Below are positions 44,146 through 53,701 of a stretch of DNA of 64,000 nucleotides, in pieces. The stretch comes from Gliomastix tumulicola (taxonomy: Eukaryota; Ascomycota; Sordariomycetes; Hypocreales; Bionectriaceae), in contig BCHX01000007.1 of the NCBI GenBank assembly GCA_001599755.1, positions 1,178,001-1,242,000 of the forward strand, in the 5' to 3' direction. The position numbers and the translations under genes were made by a program. Below the pieces are notes generated by a model. That model did not search any database. It was not told where the DNA came from and saw nothing but the letters and a program-made list of their open reading frames with translations. Numbering within the stretch: the stretch's first letter is position 1; every line of letters starts with the position of its first letter.

Positions 44146-45425
44146 AGCAGCAAGATATATGCTATGTAATAGTCCATAGACTTAATGCCCAAGCAAAATC
44201 TTTAGCATATACATCATGTCCACTGGACCAGTAAATTGTAGTAGCGTACTGTTTAAAGGCGTACATCAAGTGAATAATATAACGGGAAGCTATTAGTTGC
44301 GGAACGCATTGCCTACTCAGCAGTATGTCTAGGGCGATCCCACCGCCCAGCTCCTATCTGAAACTTTTTAAGTACTTCGCCCCGGACTTGTGAGTTCCCA
44401 TTAGGATAAGTGTTAAAGAAACGTGTCATGAGACGAATCAAATATCGGACTAGAAGCCTTGAGTCCTCAGCTAGCGGTAAGTACAGTTGTAATACTGACT
44501 TGGGGCATTTGGCCCGGGCCCCAGGCCCCTCAAAGGGGGCAACAGCCGTCCGATCAAGTAGATAGAGATTTCATCAAGTAGATAGAGATGTCATCATCAT
44601 TCACATCGCCAACTGACCACCTGCCTATCGTGATGATCCAATGGCTCTCTCTCTGCTCTATCCAATCGGGTAGCTCGTCAACTCCTTCCAACTCGAACAC
44701 CTGGTGAAAATACCGACCGAGTGGCATCACACGATCGAGTGGCACAACATCTACTCGGCCGGATAACGAACCGTTCTCCCCAGATCAATAGTAGTGCCTA
44801 GTGAGCTCGAGTTCAACTGGTTTCGTTGCACCCGAATTCGCTGCTAAATAGATAACTTGATCCAGCTCATATTACCGACCGCTCAGCTTTATCAAGATCG
44901 AGAGTTAAAGTTCATTGAAAGTCAATACTAAGTGTGTGTCGCCTATGTTGTCATAAGGTGATGTAGTTAATTTAATGCTTGAGGTAAGTTAGTTGAGAAC
45001 TCCTAGGATATAGAAATCATTGCAAAGAGAGGAATTCGTATAAGCCTTATACAAGTAAATTTTGTCTTCTTAATCGACAACCTGCATTTGCAAAAGTTGG
45101 GTAGGATCTTTAACCCCTGAATTGCCCCTAGAAGCTTGCTCGCTAACATAGATGCCAGGGTCATCTGAGGATGGTGGGGACTACGGCAGCGTTCATCATT
45201 TATTGAATCTTCCAACATCCACCACTCACCCCTGAAACTTGACACCCCCAACATACCCTCGACATTTTTCGTCCTCCATGTATCAAGGTGTCGGATCTTT
45301 GCTGGTCTAATACCATCGGGTAGACACTTCATACAACGTGTCACATCCAACCACCGTCATCGATACCCGTCTGCCTCTGTTGTTGCTCGCAAATCACACG
45401 TCCGCTACACCACATTGATTCCAGC
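44146..45425. other. AT-richer intergenic stretch
   Basis: About 1.3 kb with no supported gene. It contains a 20-bp direct tandem duplication at 44553-44592 (unit atcaagtagatagagat[t/g]tc). The right 250 bp should hold the promoter of the next gene. I see no intact mobile element; decayed element sequence cannot be excluded. Confidence 0.4.
44553..44592. repeat. 20-bp tandem duplication
   Basis: Units 44553-44572 and 44573-44592 differ by one base. The location is non-coding. It may be a recent slippage product or footprint. Confidence 0.7.
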
Positions 45426-46247
45426 ATGGATTTCTACGAATTCGACATGAATGACTTTCACAAGCCCTGCGATATTGGGTTCCGAGTTGAGGTGCACGAT
45501 GATGGACACTTCCGCCAAAACTGCACGTTCAATGGGCCTCCTCACATGAGAGCACGTAGTTTCTATTGCCGACCAGACCTTAGTGCCTTTTACGATCACC
45601 TCACCTGGACAAGGACCCCAAGTCCTTTCATCTCGTTCTTCACCAAATGGGATGCTGCTCTTCGTCGGCGGCAGATGATGGTCGACGAGGGTGCCAAGAA
45701 GGTCGTGATCATTGCTGTTTGGCTAGAGGGCTACCATCAGGTCCTTGATGCCCATGCGATAGCCAGGTTTATTGGTCTCAAAAATGACCACCTGTACAAG
45801 CATGAGGTGCTAGTGTATAGAATGTTGGAATACGCGAGTACCGAGAGGATGCTTGCCATGTTTCACGGCACACGGAAGACTGAAAGCGCTGCTCTCTGTC
45901 TGTATTTCCCGCCTGTCAGGCAGAACCCTCCTACTCGGCTTACCGTTATCGCTGAGATGCCAGGAAACTTTGTGTCTTGGGTTCAAGGCAAATGGGAATT
46001 TGGTGACATGACTTTTCCCGACGTGACGGATCGACTTCGAGGAGCAGTATACGCGCAAAACGAGCCGTCTGACAAGGAAAGACTCGTACGGCTAGTAGCT
46101 TGCATTGGCGAAGTCCCCTATACTGTCTCAAAAGATGGCAACACGGTGGCGCTTACAACTCGACATGGGACAAAACGGGCGTGGGCTGGATCTGGGAATC
46201 AAGAGCAATGGTTGATTGTAAACTGCCCCCTACCCCGTGAAGACTAA
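45426..46247 (+). CDS. Hypothetical protein, 273 residues
   Basis: Intronless frame of 273 residues. I do not recognise it with confidence. The sequence looks like a real globular protein (mixed hydrophobic pattern, few repeats): an N-terminal segment ending ARSFYCRPDLSAFYDHLTW, then SPFISFFTKWDAALRRRQMM and KKVVIIAVWLEGYHQV, a pattern that resembles fungal domains of the DUF7587 type, and a C-terminal half with LTVIAEMPGNFVSWV. No signal peptide or membrane span. It lies in the AT-richer island with the F-box gene, which suggests an accessory, lineage-restricted gene. The family suggestion is weak inference; expression evidence is needed to call it a gene firmly. Confidence 0.6.
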   Translation: MDFYEFDMNDFHKPCDIGFRVEVHDDGHFRQNCTFNGPPHMRARSFYCRPDLSAFYDHLTWTRTPSPFISFFTKWDAALRRRQMMVDEGAKKVVIIAVWLEGYHQVLDAHAIARFIGLKNDHLYKHEVLVYRMLEYASTERMLAMFHGTRKTESAALCLYFPPVRQNPPTRLTVIAEMPGNFVSWVQGKWEFGDMTFPDVTDRLRGAVYAQNEPSDKERLVRLVACIGEVPYTVSKDGNTVALTTRHGTKRAWAGSGNQEQWLIVNCPLPRED

Positions 46248-47507
46248 TATATCATCTGCCCGAGTATTAGAGCTATCAGGTGTCGTCAAGGATGACGACA
46301 CTTTCAGATCGGTGCGTGGCTGTCTGGAGGACGTTACATTCTGTACGATAGGGGATTAATCATTTAACTTCAAGTGCTTACATTAACTGTCCAGCTAAAG
46401 CTTGACTTATATTAATAGGTAAGTATTTCAATAAGTATGGTAGTCTTGGACGAAATCAAGATGTTTGTTAATAAATGTCAGTTTAATCACTGGCCAAGAA
46501 CTTGCACTTGTCTCTTTGCATAATCGATGCTTACTACGCAAGTAGGCATTGCGATACTTTTAGAGTAAAGCGATAGTACGCTTATCTTAAAATGTCTCGT
46601 ACGAGGTCTCGGCTTCGCTAGTGACACCCCGACTCGTCCATGAGAGCCTTATTCTCAGTGTCAGGACGCGACTATGTTACTCTACGAATCTCTGACGCAA
46701 GTATTAACCTGTCGAATATCATCTGATTGTTTGCTTTCCTTCCTTCTCCCTCCCTCTCTCCTTTTCTTTTTCCTTTTTCCTTTTTTTTTATTTTTTTTAA
46801 TCGGCCTTGGATAGAACGGCGACTATCGGAGAAACTGTACATGTTACGCTGACATGCGATATATGTCCCCTTAGCTAGAGAACTTCTGTTCCAGATGACG
46901 CTAGTTTCTTGTTAGCTTTATGAAGATAGAAACTTTCAGATTGTTTCTTAACCATCTTAATGGAGAGAGCTCTACCTTCTAGATAAGGTAGACTGATAAT
47001 GCCTCCTCTACGTTGATCGAAGTCAGCGTCTTGCAAAGCAGGGTGTGAATGACGCTGTACACGAAATAGAGGCTTACTATTCAGTTGATAGGATATGATC
47101 TTGTCGGATTCATCTATTGGTCTACATGTTATAGTTGTCTTAGTCGGGTACACCCTGTAGTCCCTAGAGATTGATTCTGAGACATTCTCACATCGACAGC
47201 GTGGGGGAACGGCATTAAGTTGAGCGAGTCCAAATGTATTTGACCTGTTCGGCTACAAATGTAGGCAATCGTTCATTTGAATACAAGCTGCAGAGCGAGA
47301 AATATGTTGGATCTATGAGCAACCATACTAATGGCATCGCCATCGATAGAGTACCTCAGCTCCAACACGGAGCTTCATGGCTTAAGGACGCCTGCTCGAT
47401 GGGAACTCTTGTGAAAACCACCCAAGCTCACAGTAAAGAAACAATTGATTGCTCATGGCTATAGCTACCCAGTATATACCCAGTCCCTATTCTATGTGGT
47501 CCCCTCC
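46248..47507. other. AT-richer intergenic stretch with possible element remnants
   Basis: About 1.26 kb without a firm gene. It holds a hairpin at 46280-46301, a segment ending CTAGTGACA (near 46625) that resembles the terminal TGTCAC/GTGACA ends of fungal LTRs, a pyrimidine tract at about 46738-46800, and a minus-strand frame at 46875-47153 that lacks an ATG start and could be a decayed gene fragment. Confidence 0.35.
46280..46301. other. Hairpin just 3' of the hypothetical gene
   Basis: Inverted repeat GTGTCGTC / GACGACAC (8 bp) around a 6-nt loop, 33 bp past the stop codon of the hypothetical gene. In a transcript it would form a compact stem. It could mark a 3' end or be the edge of a decayed element. 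Confidence 0.5.
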
Positions 47508-49850
47508 TCAACTCTGATCAACAAACCCCTTAGTAGCCTCGCCCTCATCCTCCGTCTCCTGCGCATCCTCATGCAACGGCGCCGTCTCAATGACCCCCGG
47601 ATGCGCAGCCGTACTCGCCCGCCGCGGCCGCATATCCGTCAACGCTTCGCTCTCCTCATCGATCTCTTCATGCCCTCCCTCCCCTTCGCCCAGCGGTCCC
47701 CCTTCCCCGGTCTCGGGCACCAGCCTCGCTGACAGCCCGTGCTCCAGCGACTCCATGAAGGCGTTGGCCTCCTCGAACTTGGAGATGCCGTTGCCGGAGG
47801 GGAGCGTCTCATACGTCTGCTGCGCGCCGTTGAGGCAGCGCTGCGCGGGGAGGTGCTTGGACTGCTGGACCCAGGCGTCGGCGGCGAGGATACCCCAGGC
47901 GGCAGATTTCCGACGCCGGCTGCCCCAGGCCCAGCTACCGACGCCTTCCTTGCTGGCGTAGCAGATGGCCAGGCGCTCCTTGATCAGGGCGTCGCCAACA
48001 GGGCCCAGGATCCTGGACTCGAGGAGGCGGATGCCCCACCTGACGGCGTCGTCGATGTTGGTGCCGCCTCGGAGTCGGAGGAGCTCGAGGGTGAGTGTGA
48101 TGCTCCGCATGGCGCCGTAGGGCGCGCTGGAGCGCGTGTTGTAGGAGTAGAATGCAGCTTCGAGCATCTGGTCTATCGTTTCCGCGCGCGTCTTGGACGA
48201 GATCTGCTGGGCCATCATGAGCAAGCTGACGGCGGCCATCTCATTAGCGCCGGCATGGTATTTCCACGCCTTGGAGTCGTGGAAGTCTGTTCGTATGAGG
48301 TCGTAAATAGAATGCGCCAGCTTGAAGTCCCGCAGCATAAAGGCGTAATCAGCAAGCTTGCGCATAATAGCCTCGGGTGCATCGGCCCTGAAGAAACCGG
48401 ATAGGTCATAATTGTCTTTAGAGAAACCACTCGAGCCTGATGAGCGAGAGTTTCCACCAAAGCTCGTCCACTTCCTTGACAGGTTCATGAACCGCCCCGT
48501 GAGACCCTTCCGTTTCGAAGCTACCTGGTCGTTCCATACTGACACATTGCGCTCCATCGTAGGGATAAGCGACTGCATCACCATCTCCTTCACGAACGAC
48601 CGGATCGCCGTGGCGTCTGATTCGAAAATATGTCTCGTTGGATCTTCGAACTGCTCCTCGTCCTCACTCCTCTGAAGCTCGGCGAGCTCCTCCTCGGCGG
48701 ACATCCAGTCACTCCGCGGAAGTGGTATGCTGTCATCATCCGTTTCTGCGCTCTGGCTACTCCGCAGCCGGAGCAAGTGGCAGTGTAGACCAAAGTGCCG
48801 CTTCATCTGCTCAAAGAGCGCCATGGACTTGGAGATGTCGTCGTTCTCCTCATCATGGACTAATACATAATACCTTAAGTACTGACCGTCTACCCACTGG
48901 GGGAGCTTGTTCGGCCCGTGTATCGTTTCGTTGTAGATCTTGCCTAGCTCGCCAACCACGTCTTCTGATCGGGCGCTCACAGCGATGACGCAAGCTGCCG
49001 GATGGGCGAATGTCTCGTGCGGGACGATAGGAAGTCCTGAGAGTAACCGTCGGAGGTATAGCGCGTAGTATGGTGATGTAGCCTCGAGTTCCAGCCCGTG
49101 CGATGTCGGAATGCCGTGGAAGGCAGCATTCATGTACGAATCCTCGGCGTAGCTCAGATGGCGGTCGACCACAGCTTCGACGTCCGCCAGGACCTTCTTC
49201 TCCCGTGATGAGCTGCCCTGCGCACCATTCTGATTCTCCAGCTGCGACTGCCGGAAGCTCGCCGGGTCGGGGGGTTGTATGTTCGTCCCGAACCTGGTGA
49301 AGCGTATGGAGAAGTTGTCGGTTGTTTTGTTGACGCCGTTGCTATCGCGCATACCAACCTTGCCCGAGATCCTCTCGCCAAACGGCCGGAGCAGCTCCCA
49401 GAACCCGCGGGGGAAACCCTTGTTCCGGAGGAGCTCCTCAACGTCTGGTGACGCCTGTATCGCAACGTGCGGCACGAGAGCCGTGATGATCAGATTCAAC
49501 GGATCGCCGGGTTTGTCCCCCACGCCCTCGGGCAGCGACTTGCCGGCAGGAGGCTCGAAGACGCTGCTGTTGGCGAGAACTCCCGAGGACCGGCGCCCAC
49601 CAGCGGGGGACATGGGCCTCGAACCGGGTGGTGACAGTGTCGACGAGTATAGAGTCGCCGTCGAGGGGTTCGACCGCCGTCGGTACGCGAGATTCGCCAA
49701 GCTGCCCTCGGACTCGGACATGTGGAACGGAGAATCAGAGATGGCCCTTGTCAGCTGCGGCGACTTCAGGGCGGCAGCCGCCGCGGGCAGCGCCTGTATA
49801 GGTTCTGACGGCGAGAGTTCATCTTTGACGTTGGCGATCGGCTGTGGCAT
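47508..49850 (-). CDS. trs85: TRAPPIII-specific subunit Trs85
   Basis: Single exon, 780 residues. Trs85 (TRAPPC8) directs the TRAPP complex, a Ypt1/Rab1 exchange factor, to autophagy and Golgi membranes. Seen: a disordered Ser/Pro-rich N-terminus (1-110) with RRRSNP and STLSPPGSRPMSP sites; then NLIITALVPHVAIQASPDVE, GFWELLRPFGERISGKV, RFTRFGTNIQPPD, SPYYALYLRRLLSGLP and PHETFAHPAACVIAVSARSE, all typical of the Trs85 N-terminal domain; later LADYAFMLRDFKLAHSIYDL and WKYHAGANEMAA, an alpha-solenoid region. The C-terminus is acidic. ATG 49850 is the only nearby start. It borders the accessory island on the right. Confidence 0.92.
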   Translation of the reverse strand: MPQPIANVKDELSPSEPIQALPAAAAALKSPQLTRAISDSPFHMSESEGSLANLAYRRRSNPSTATLYSSTLSPPGSRPMSPAGGRRSSGVLANSSVFEPPAGKSLPEGVGDKPGDPLNLIITALVPHVAIQASPDVEELLRNKGFPRGFWELLRPFGERISGKVGMRDSNGVNKTTDNFSIRFTRFGTNIQPPDPASFRQSQLENQNGAQGSSSREKKVLADVEAVVDRHLSYAEDSYMNAAFHGIPTSHGLELEATSPYYALYLRRLLSGLPIVPHETFAHPAACVIAVSARSEDVVGELGKIYNETIHGPNKLPQWVDGQYLRYYVLVHDEENDDISKSMALFEQMKRHFGLHCHLLRLRSSQSAETDDDSIPLPRSDWMSAEEELAELQRSEDEEQFEDPTRHIFESDATAIRSFVKEMVMQSLIPTMERNVSVWNDQVASKRKGLTGRFMNLSRKWTSFGGNSRSSGSSGFSKDNYDLSGFFRADAPEAIMRKLADYAFMLRDFKLAHSIYDLIRTDFHDSKAWKYHAGANEMAAVSLLMMAQQISSKTRAETIDQMLEAAFYSYNTRSSAPYGAMRSITLTLELLRLRGGTNIDDAVRWGIRLLESRILGPVGDALIKERLAICYASKEGVGSWAWGSRRRKSAAWGILAADAWVQQSKHLPAQRCLNGAQQTYETLPSGNGISKFEEANAFMESLEHGLSARLVPETGEGGPLGEGEGGHEEIDEESEALTDMRPRRASTAAHPGVIETAPLHEDAQETEDEGEATKGFVDQS

Positions 49851-50287
49851 GAAGGCGGCGTTGTTGGTACGACTGTTGTTGTCAGTATGTTCGAGTATAC
49901 AGAGAGGGTCTGCTACTAAGCTGTCGTCGTTTCGTCGTCGGTCTCGGGGTGTTCATGAGGCGCGCGGCGTGGGATCCCAGAAGACCGATGTACGAGCCGG
50001 GATCTGCATGTTCGAGCAAGCTGTATGTATGGAATTCGGAACCGCCCTAAACGTTACGTTGTCTGCATCGAGGGAGCGTGTCGATAGGCGTTGCGTCTTT
50101 GTTTGTGCTACCTGACATTTGCCCAGCCAGTTGCTGCCCATTGAAATCGCCCCACTCGGCCTTCTACCGGGGCTATGGTTTGGGCTACTTGCATAAAACT
50201 TGCATGTGAAGCTTCAAGCTCCGCGACACCAAACATTGAACAACCACTTCTTCCCCTAACGGTATCCCACATACTCGCTTTACAGCC
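49851..50287. promoter_or_regulatory. Divergent intergenic region TRS85/BUD13
   Basis: A 437-bp gap between divergent genes. It should hold both promoters and leaders. No specific sites recognised. Confidence 0.4.
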
Positions 50288-51265
50288 ATGCCGGGCGACT
50301 TAAACGACTACCTCGCATCGCGCTACCTCGTCGCAGACCCCAAACCCACAAAGAAGCGCAAGCGCAAGCAAGCGTCCGCAGCAGCAGGCCTGCTCATCAG
50401 CGACGACAACGACGCAGCCTGGGGGAAATCTGGCGCCCAGCAAGATGATGCCGACGATGGGCCGGTGACCGTGTCGGGGACGAGCTCCGAGTTCCGGAAA
50501 GCGAAGAAGAGCAACTGGAAGTCCGTGGGGGAGGGAGCAGGCAGCAAGGAGGATTCAGCCGCGGCCGACGCCATCCTCGCCTCAGCGGCAGCCGAACACG
50601 ATGCCAACGCCGAGAACGACGATGAGATGCCTGTTGTCGAGGGCGACGGCGCCGACGTGGCCAAGATGAGCGACGGGACACACGCAGGATTACAAACAGC
50701 AGCCGCCGTATCAGCCCAGCTGAAGCGGCGGCAGCGCGAAGAGCGAGAAGAGTTCGAGAGACATCGCAAGTCCAACAAGGAGGAAGAGACCGTCTATCGC
50801 GACGCGACGGGCCGCCGGATAGACGTTTCCATGAGACGAGCGGAGGCGCGACGACTAGCACAGGAGGCAGAGGAGAAGGAGAGACAAGCCCAGGAGGCCC
50901 TCAAGGGTGACGTCCAGCTAGAAGCGGCTCGAAAACGCAGAGAACAGCTAGAGGACGCCAGATTGATGTCCTTCGCAAGGAAAGCAGACGACGAGGACAT
51001 GAACAAGGAACTTAAGGAGCAGGACAGATGGAACGATCCCATGACGCAGTTCATGAGCGAGAAGAAGAGCACGACAGGGAAGAGCAAGTCGAAGAGAAGG
51101 CCACTCTACAATGGCGCAGCACCGCCAAATCGATACGGCATCAAGCCAGGGTATCGCTGGGATGGCGTAGACCGCGGGAATGGATTCGAAGCGGAGCGCT
51201 TTAGGGCCATCAACAGGCGGGAGATGAACAAGGATTTGAGCTACTCGTGGCAGATGGACGAGTAG
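50288..51265 (+). CDS. bud13: Pre-mRNA splicing factor Bud13/Cwc26 (RES complex)
   Basis: Single exon, 325 residues. Bud13 forms the RES complex with Snu17 and Pml1 on the activated spliceosome. Seen: MPGDLNDYLASRYLVADP, an N-terminal Lys-rich segment (KKRKRKQ), an acidic and Ala-rich middle, ETVYRDATGRRIDVSMRRAE (the family signature), a coiled-coil-like charged helix (AQEAEEKERQAQEALKGDVQ), DRWNDPMTQFM, and a conserved C-terminus with NRYGIKPGYRWDGVDRGNGF and RFRAINRREM, which carries the Snu17-binding region. Divergent from TRS85 and convergent with TFG1. Confidence 0.95.
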   Translation: MPGDLNDYLASRYLVADPKPTKKRKRKQASAAAGLLISDDNDAAWGKSGAQQDDADDGPVTVSGTSSEFRKAKKSNWKSVGEGAGSKEDSAAADAILASAAAEHDANAENDDEMPVVEGDGADVAKMSDGTHAGLQTAAAVSAQLKRRQREEREEFERHRKSNKEEETVYRDATGRRIDVSMRRAEARRLAQEAEEKERQAQEALKGDVQLEAARKRREQLEDARLMSFARKADDEDMNKELKEQDRWNDPMTQFMSEKKSTTGKSKSKRRPLYNGAAPPNRYGIKPGYRWDGVDRGNGFEAERFRAINRREMNKDLSYSWQMDE

Positions 51266-51517
51266 GCAATAGGAAACTTCGTTTTTGATACCCTCTATTA
51301 CAAAATTGAACACGTTGTAGATTCTTTCCCGTGCAGTTAGCGAAGCCAACTCCTCAGCGAACTGTCATTTTTCTTCCCACCCTTGCCCACAGCTTTTGGC
51401 TGCACCAGTTCTTCTGTAGTCGAAACGGGCGACTGGGTAATGCCCTGCAGCCCCGTACAACCACCGTGTGCTGTCTGGATTGTCCGCTATATCTTACAGT
51501 ACTTCGCACCCTAGTTC

Positions 51518-53701
51518 CTACTTCCTTCTCAGGCGCTTGTCCGGTCCACGGACGCACAGGTTCTTGACCATATTAATCCACTCCTGCTTCGGCATCTGAC
51601 CTGGCCGATCACCCAGGCGCCCTTGGAAAAGTTGAATGAGCTCATTGATAGCGATGCCCTCCTGAGGCACCTTCTCCAGGATCTCGGCGGGTTCGACACG
51701 ACCTGACCCGGCAAGCGGGGATCCAGCTCGGGGGGGAGATGCGCCTGGTCATTAGTTAGTAACTGTTCTCTCGAACTATCCCGAGCATTCAACGTACCTC
51801 CTGAGGGGCTGCCGGCCCGGGAAGGACTACCGGCTCTGGAGGCGGCGGGACTAGCTCTCGCACTTCCAGTGACCACCTTGATCTTCTTCTTGGGGCCGGC
51901 ACCATCCGACATCTCGCCAGCGGTAGCTTCTCCATCGCTACCAGAACCAGCACCGCCAGCCTTGGCCTTGCGCTTGACGGCCTGCTGTTGCAGGGACGGC
52001 GTTCCCGCTCGGCTTCCAGCGGCCGGCTTGACGGTCTTCTTGATCTTCTTCCGCGCAGACTCGTTTCCACTTGATTCTGAGAGCGTCGGGGAGCTGGGCC
52101 GCTTAAGAGTCTTAGTTTTCTTACTCGGCTCGGAGCCACCTTTGCTCTTGCCCTTGGGAGTGCCCCCTTTAGAGGACTTGTCTTTCTCCTTTTCTTCATC
52201 TTTTTCCTTGTCCTTGTCCTTCGAATCGCCTCCCTTGTCGTCTTGATCTTCGTCGTTCTCCTCGTCCGAGGAAGAGTCAGAAGAGGACTACTAGAACGTT
52301 AGCGGTCGCTTCAGAACGGGCTTGAAGTAAGCGTAAACCTACGGAACTGGACCATGGGTGCTCCTCCGAGTCATCACTTTGGTAAATAGCCTCACGGTCT
52401 CTCTTGATGAGAGCCTTCTTGGTAGCTTTACCATAAATCTTCCTCTCGAGCTCCTCCTTCAACTCAGCCTTCAGCTCCTTGTCGACTTGCTGTTCGTCTC
52501 CAGCGCCAAAAAGGTTTGCGCCCAATTGCTCGCGCCGGATGCGGCTCGCAGACTCCTTGGTGTCATCATCTTCCTGCCACTTTTCAAACGTGACAGCCTC
52601 GTCATCATCCTGGAACTCGTCTCCAGACACGTCTAGCTCGTCATGGTCCATCTTCTCCGCTCTCGAGGCGGCGCGGAAAGTCGAGGACTCAGTCTTGACA
52701 AAGGTACCTCTGCCACCCATGTGCCGGGTCGCTTCAAGCTCAGCTTGCTGGGCTGCATACTCGTCGCCTTTCATGACCCAACGGCCCACGTCTACCTTCC
52801 TGTTCATAAAGGCCTCGGCTTGTTCAATAGTGAACGCTTGGAAGGGGGGCTTCGCGGTAAACTTGTACCACTTCTCGAGCGGAACCATACGGAAGACACT
52901 ACCCTCGATCTGCAAGGCAACCGTATTCTCGGACAGGGCGGCGACGTAGCTTCCGACCCATACGTTCTTCCCGTCCGCATCCTCCAGATGCCATGGGAGC
53001 GCCTCCTCGTAGTGGGTGTCCGCCTCCTTCTTGGCGGCCTCGGTTGTGTGAAACTTCTGAAACCTCCCTTTATCGTCCTGCCCCTTCTTCTTCTTGCTGT
53101 TGTTCGTAGTTATTTTGGGCTTGGCATTGGGATCCTTGGCGATCGGTGCGATCTTGGCCTGGTCGATGGCTCTCTGAGCCTCCCTCTCCGCCTGCAGCTG
53201 AGCGAGTCTTTCCTTCTCTTCCTCGGCGACTTCGGGCACTATCGGCATCTCAACCTTCGGGGCCCTGCCTGGCGGCGGCTGCCGCGCATCTCGCCTGCGC
53301 AACGTGACCGGTCGCGCCCACTCTTCGCCGTCGGTCGGGTCGATGGGCTTTTCGTCGACCTTGGCCTGCGACAGCCTCATCAGGTTGAATCGCATATCCT
53401 CGATCAGCTGCCTCTTTGTCGTCATGATGGGGATGTCCTGGCAGCCACTCGGAGGCGGCGGTTCTGACCATCCACCATACATGTCCCGACGTTGCTGAAG
53501 CGTCAAAGCCTGGCCATTCTGAATGCCAGGTTTGGAGGAAGGTTTCGAAGGTCCGGCTGCGTTGGACGAGCCAGCTTTCGGCGGGGGACGACGCGCTTGG
53601 ACGAGAGGGTTCGCCGGTCTCTTTCGCATCGGGCGGAGGGGGTTCGCTTTCGGCGGTGGACGGGGAGCGCCATTCGGACGGCCCGGCGGAGGAGCGCTCA
53701 T
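51518..53701 (-). CDS. tfg1: TFIIF alpha subunit Tfg1/RAP74
   Basis: Exons are complement(52343..53701), complement(51798..52287) and complement(51518..51744), giving 691 residues. TFIIF binds RNA polymerase II during initiation. Seen: a Pro-rich N-terminus (1-80); the dimerisation core with YEEALPWHLEDADGKNVWVG, VALQIEGSVFRMVPLEKWYKF and FTIEQAEAFMNRK; an acidic stretch (DDDEAVTFEKWQEDDD); a charged, Lys/Ser-rich linker; and a C-terminal winged helix (IAINELIQLFQGRLGD, EWINMVKNLC). The second exon starts after a TAGTAG acceptor pair; the first TAG would place a stop directly in frame, so only the second can make the full protein. Codons from ATG 53701 are used; the upstream in-frame region is not convincing. 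Confidence 0.92.
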
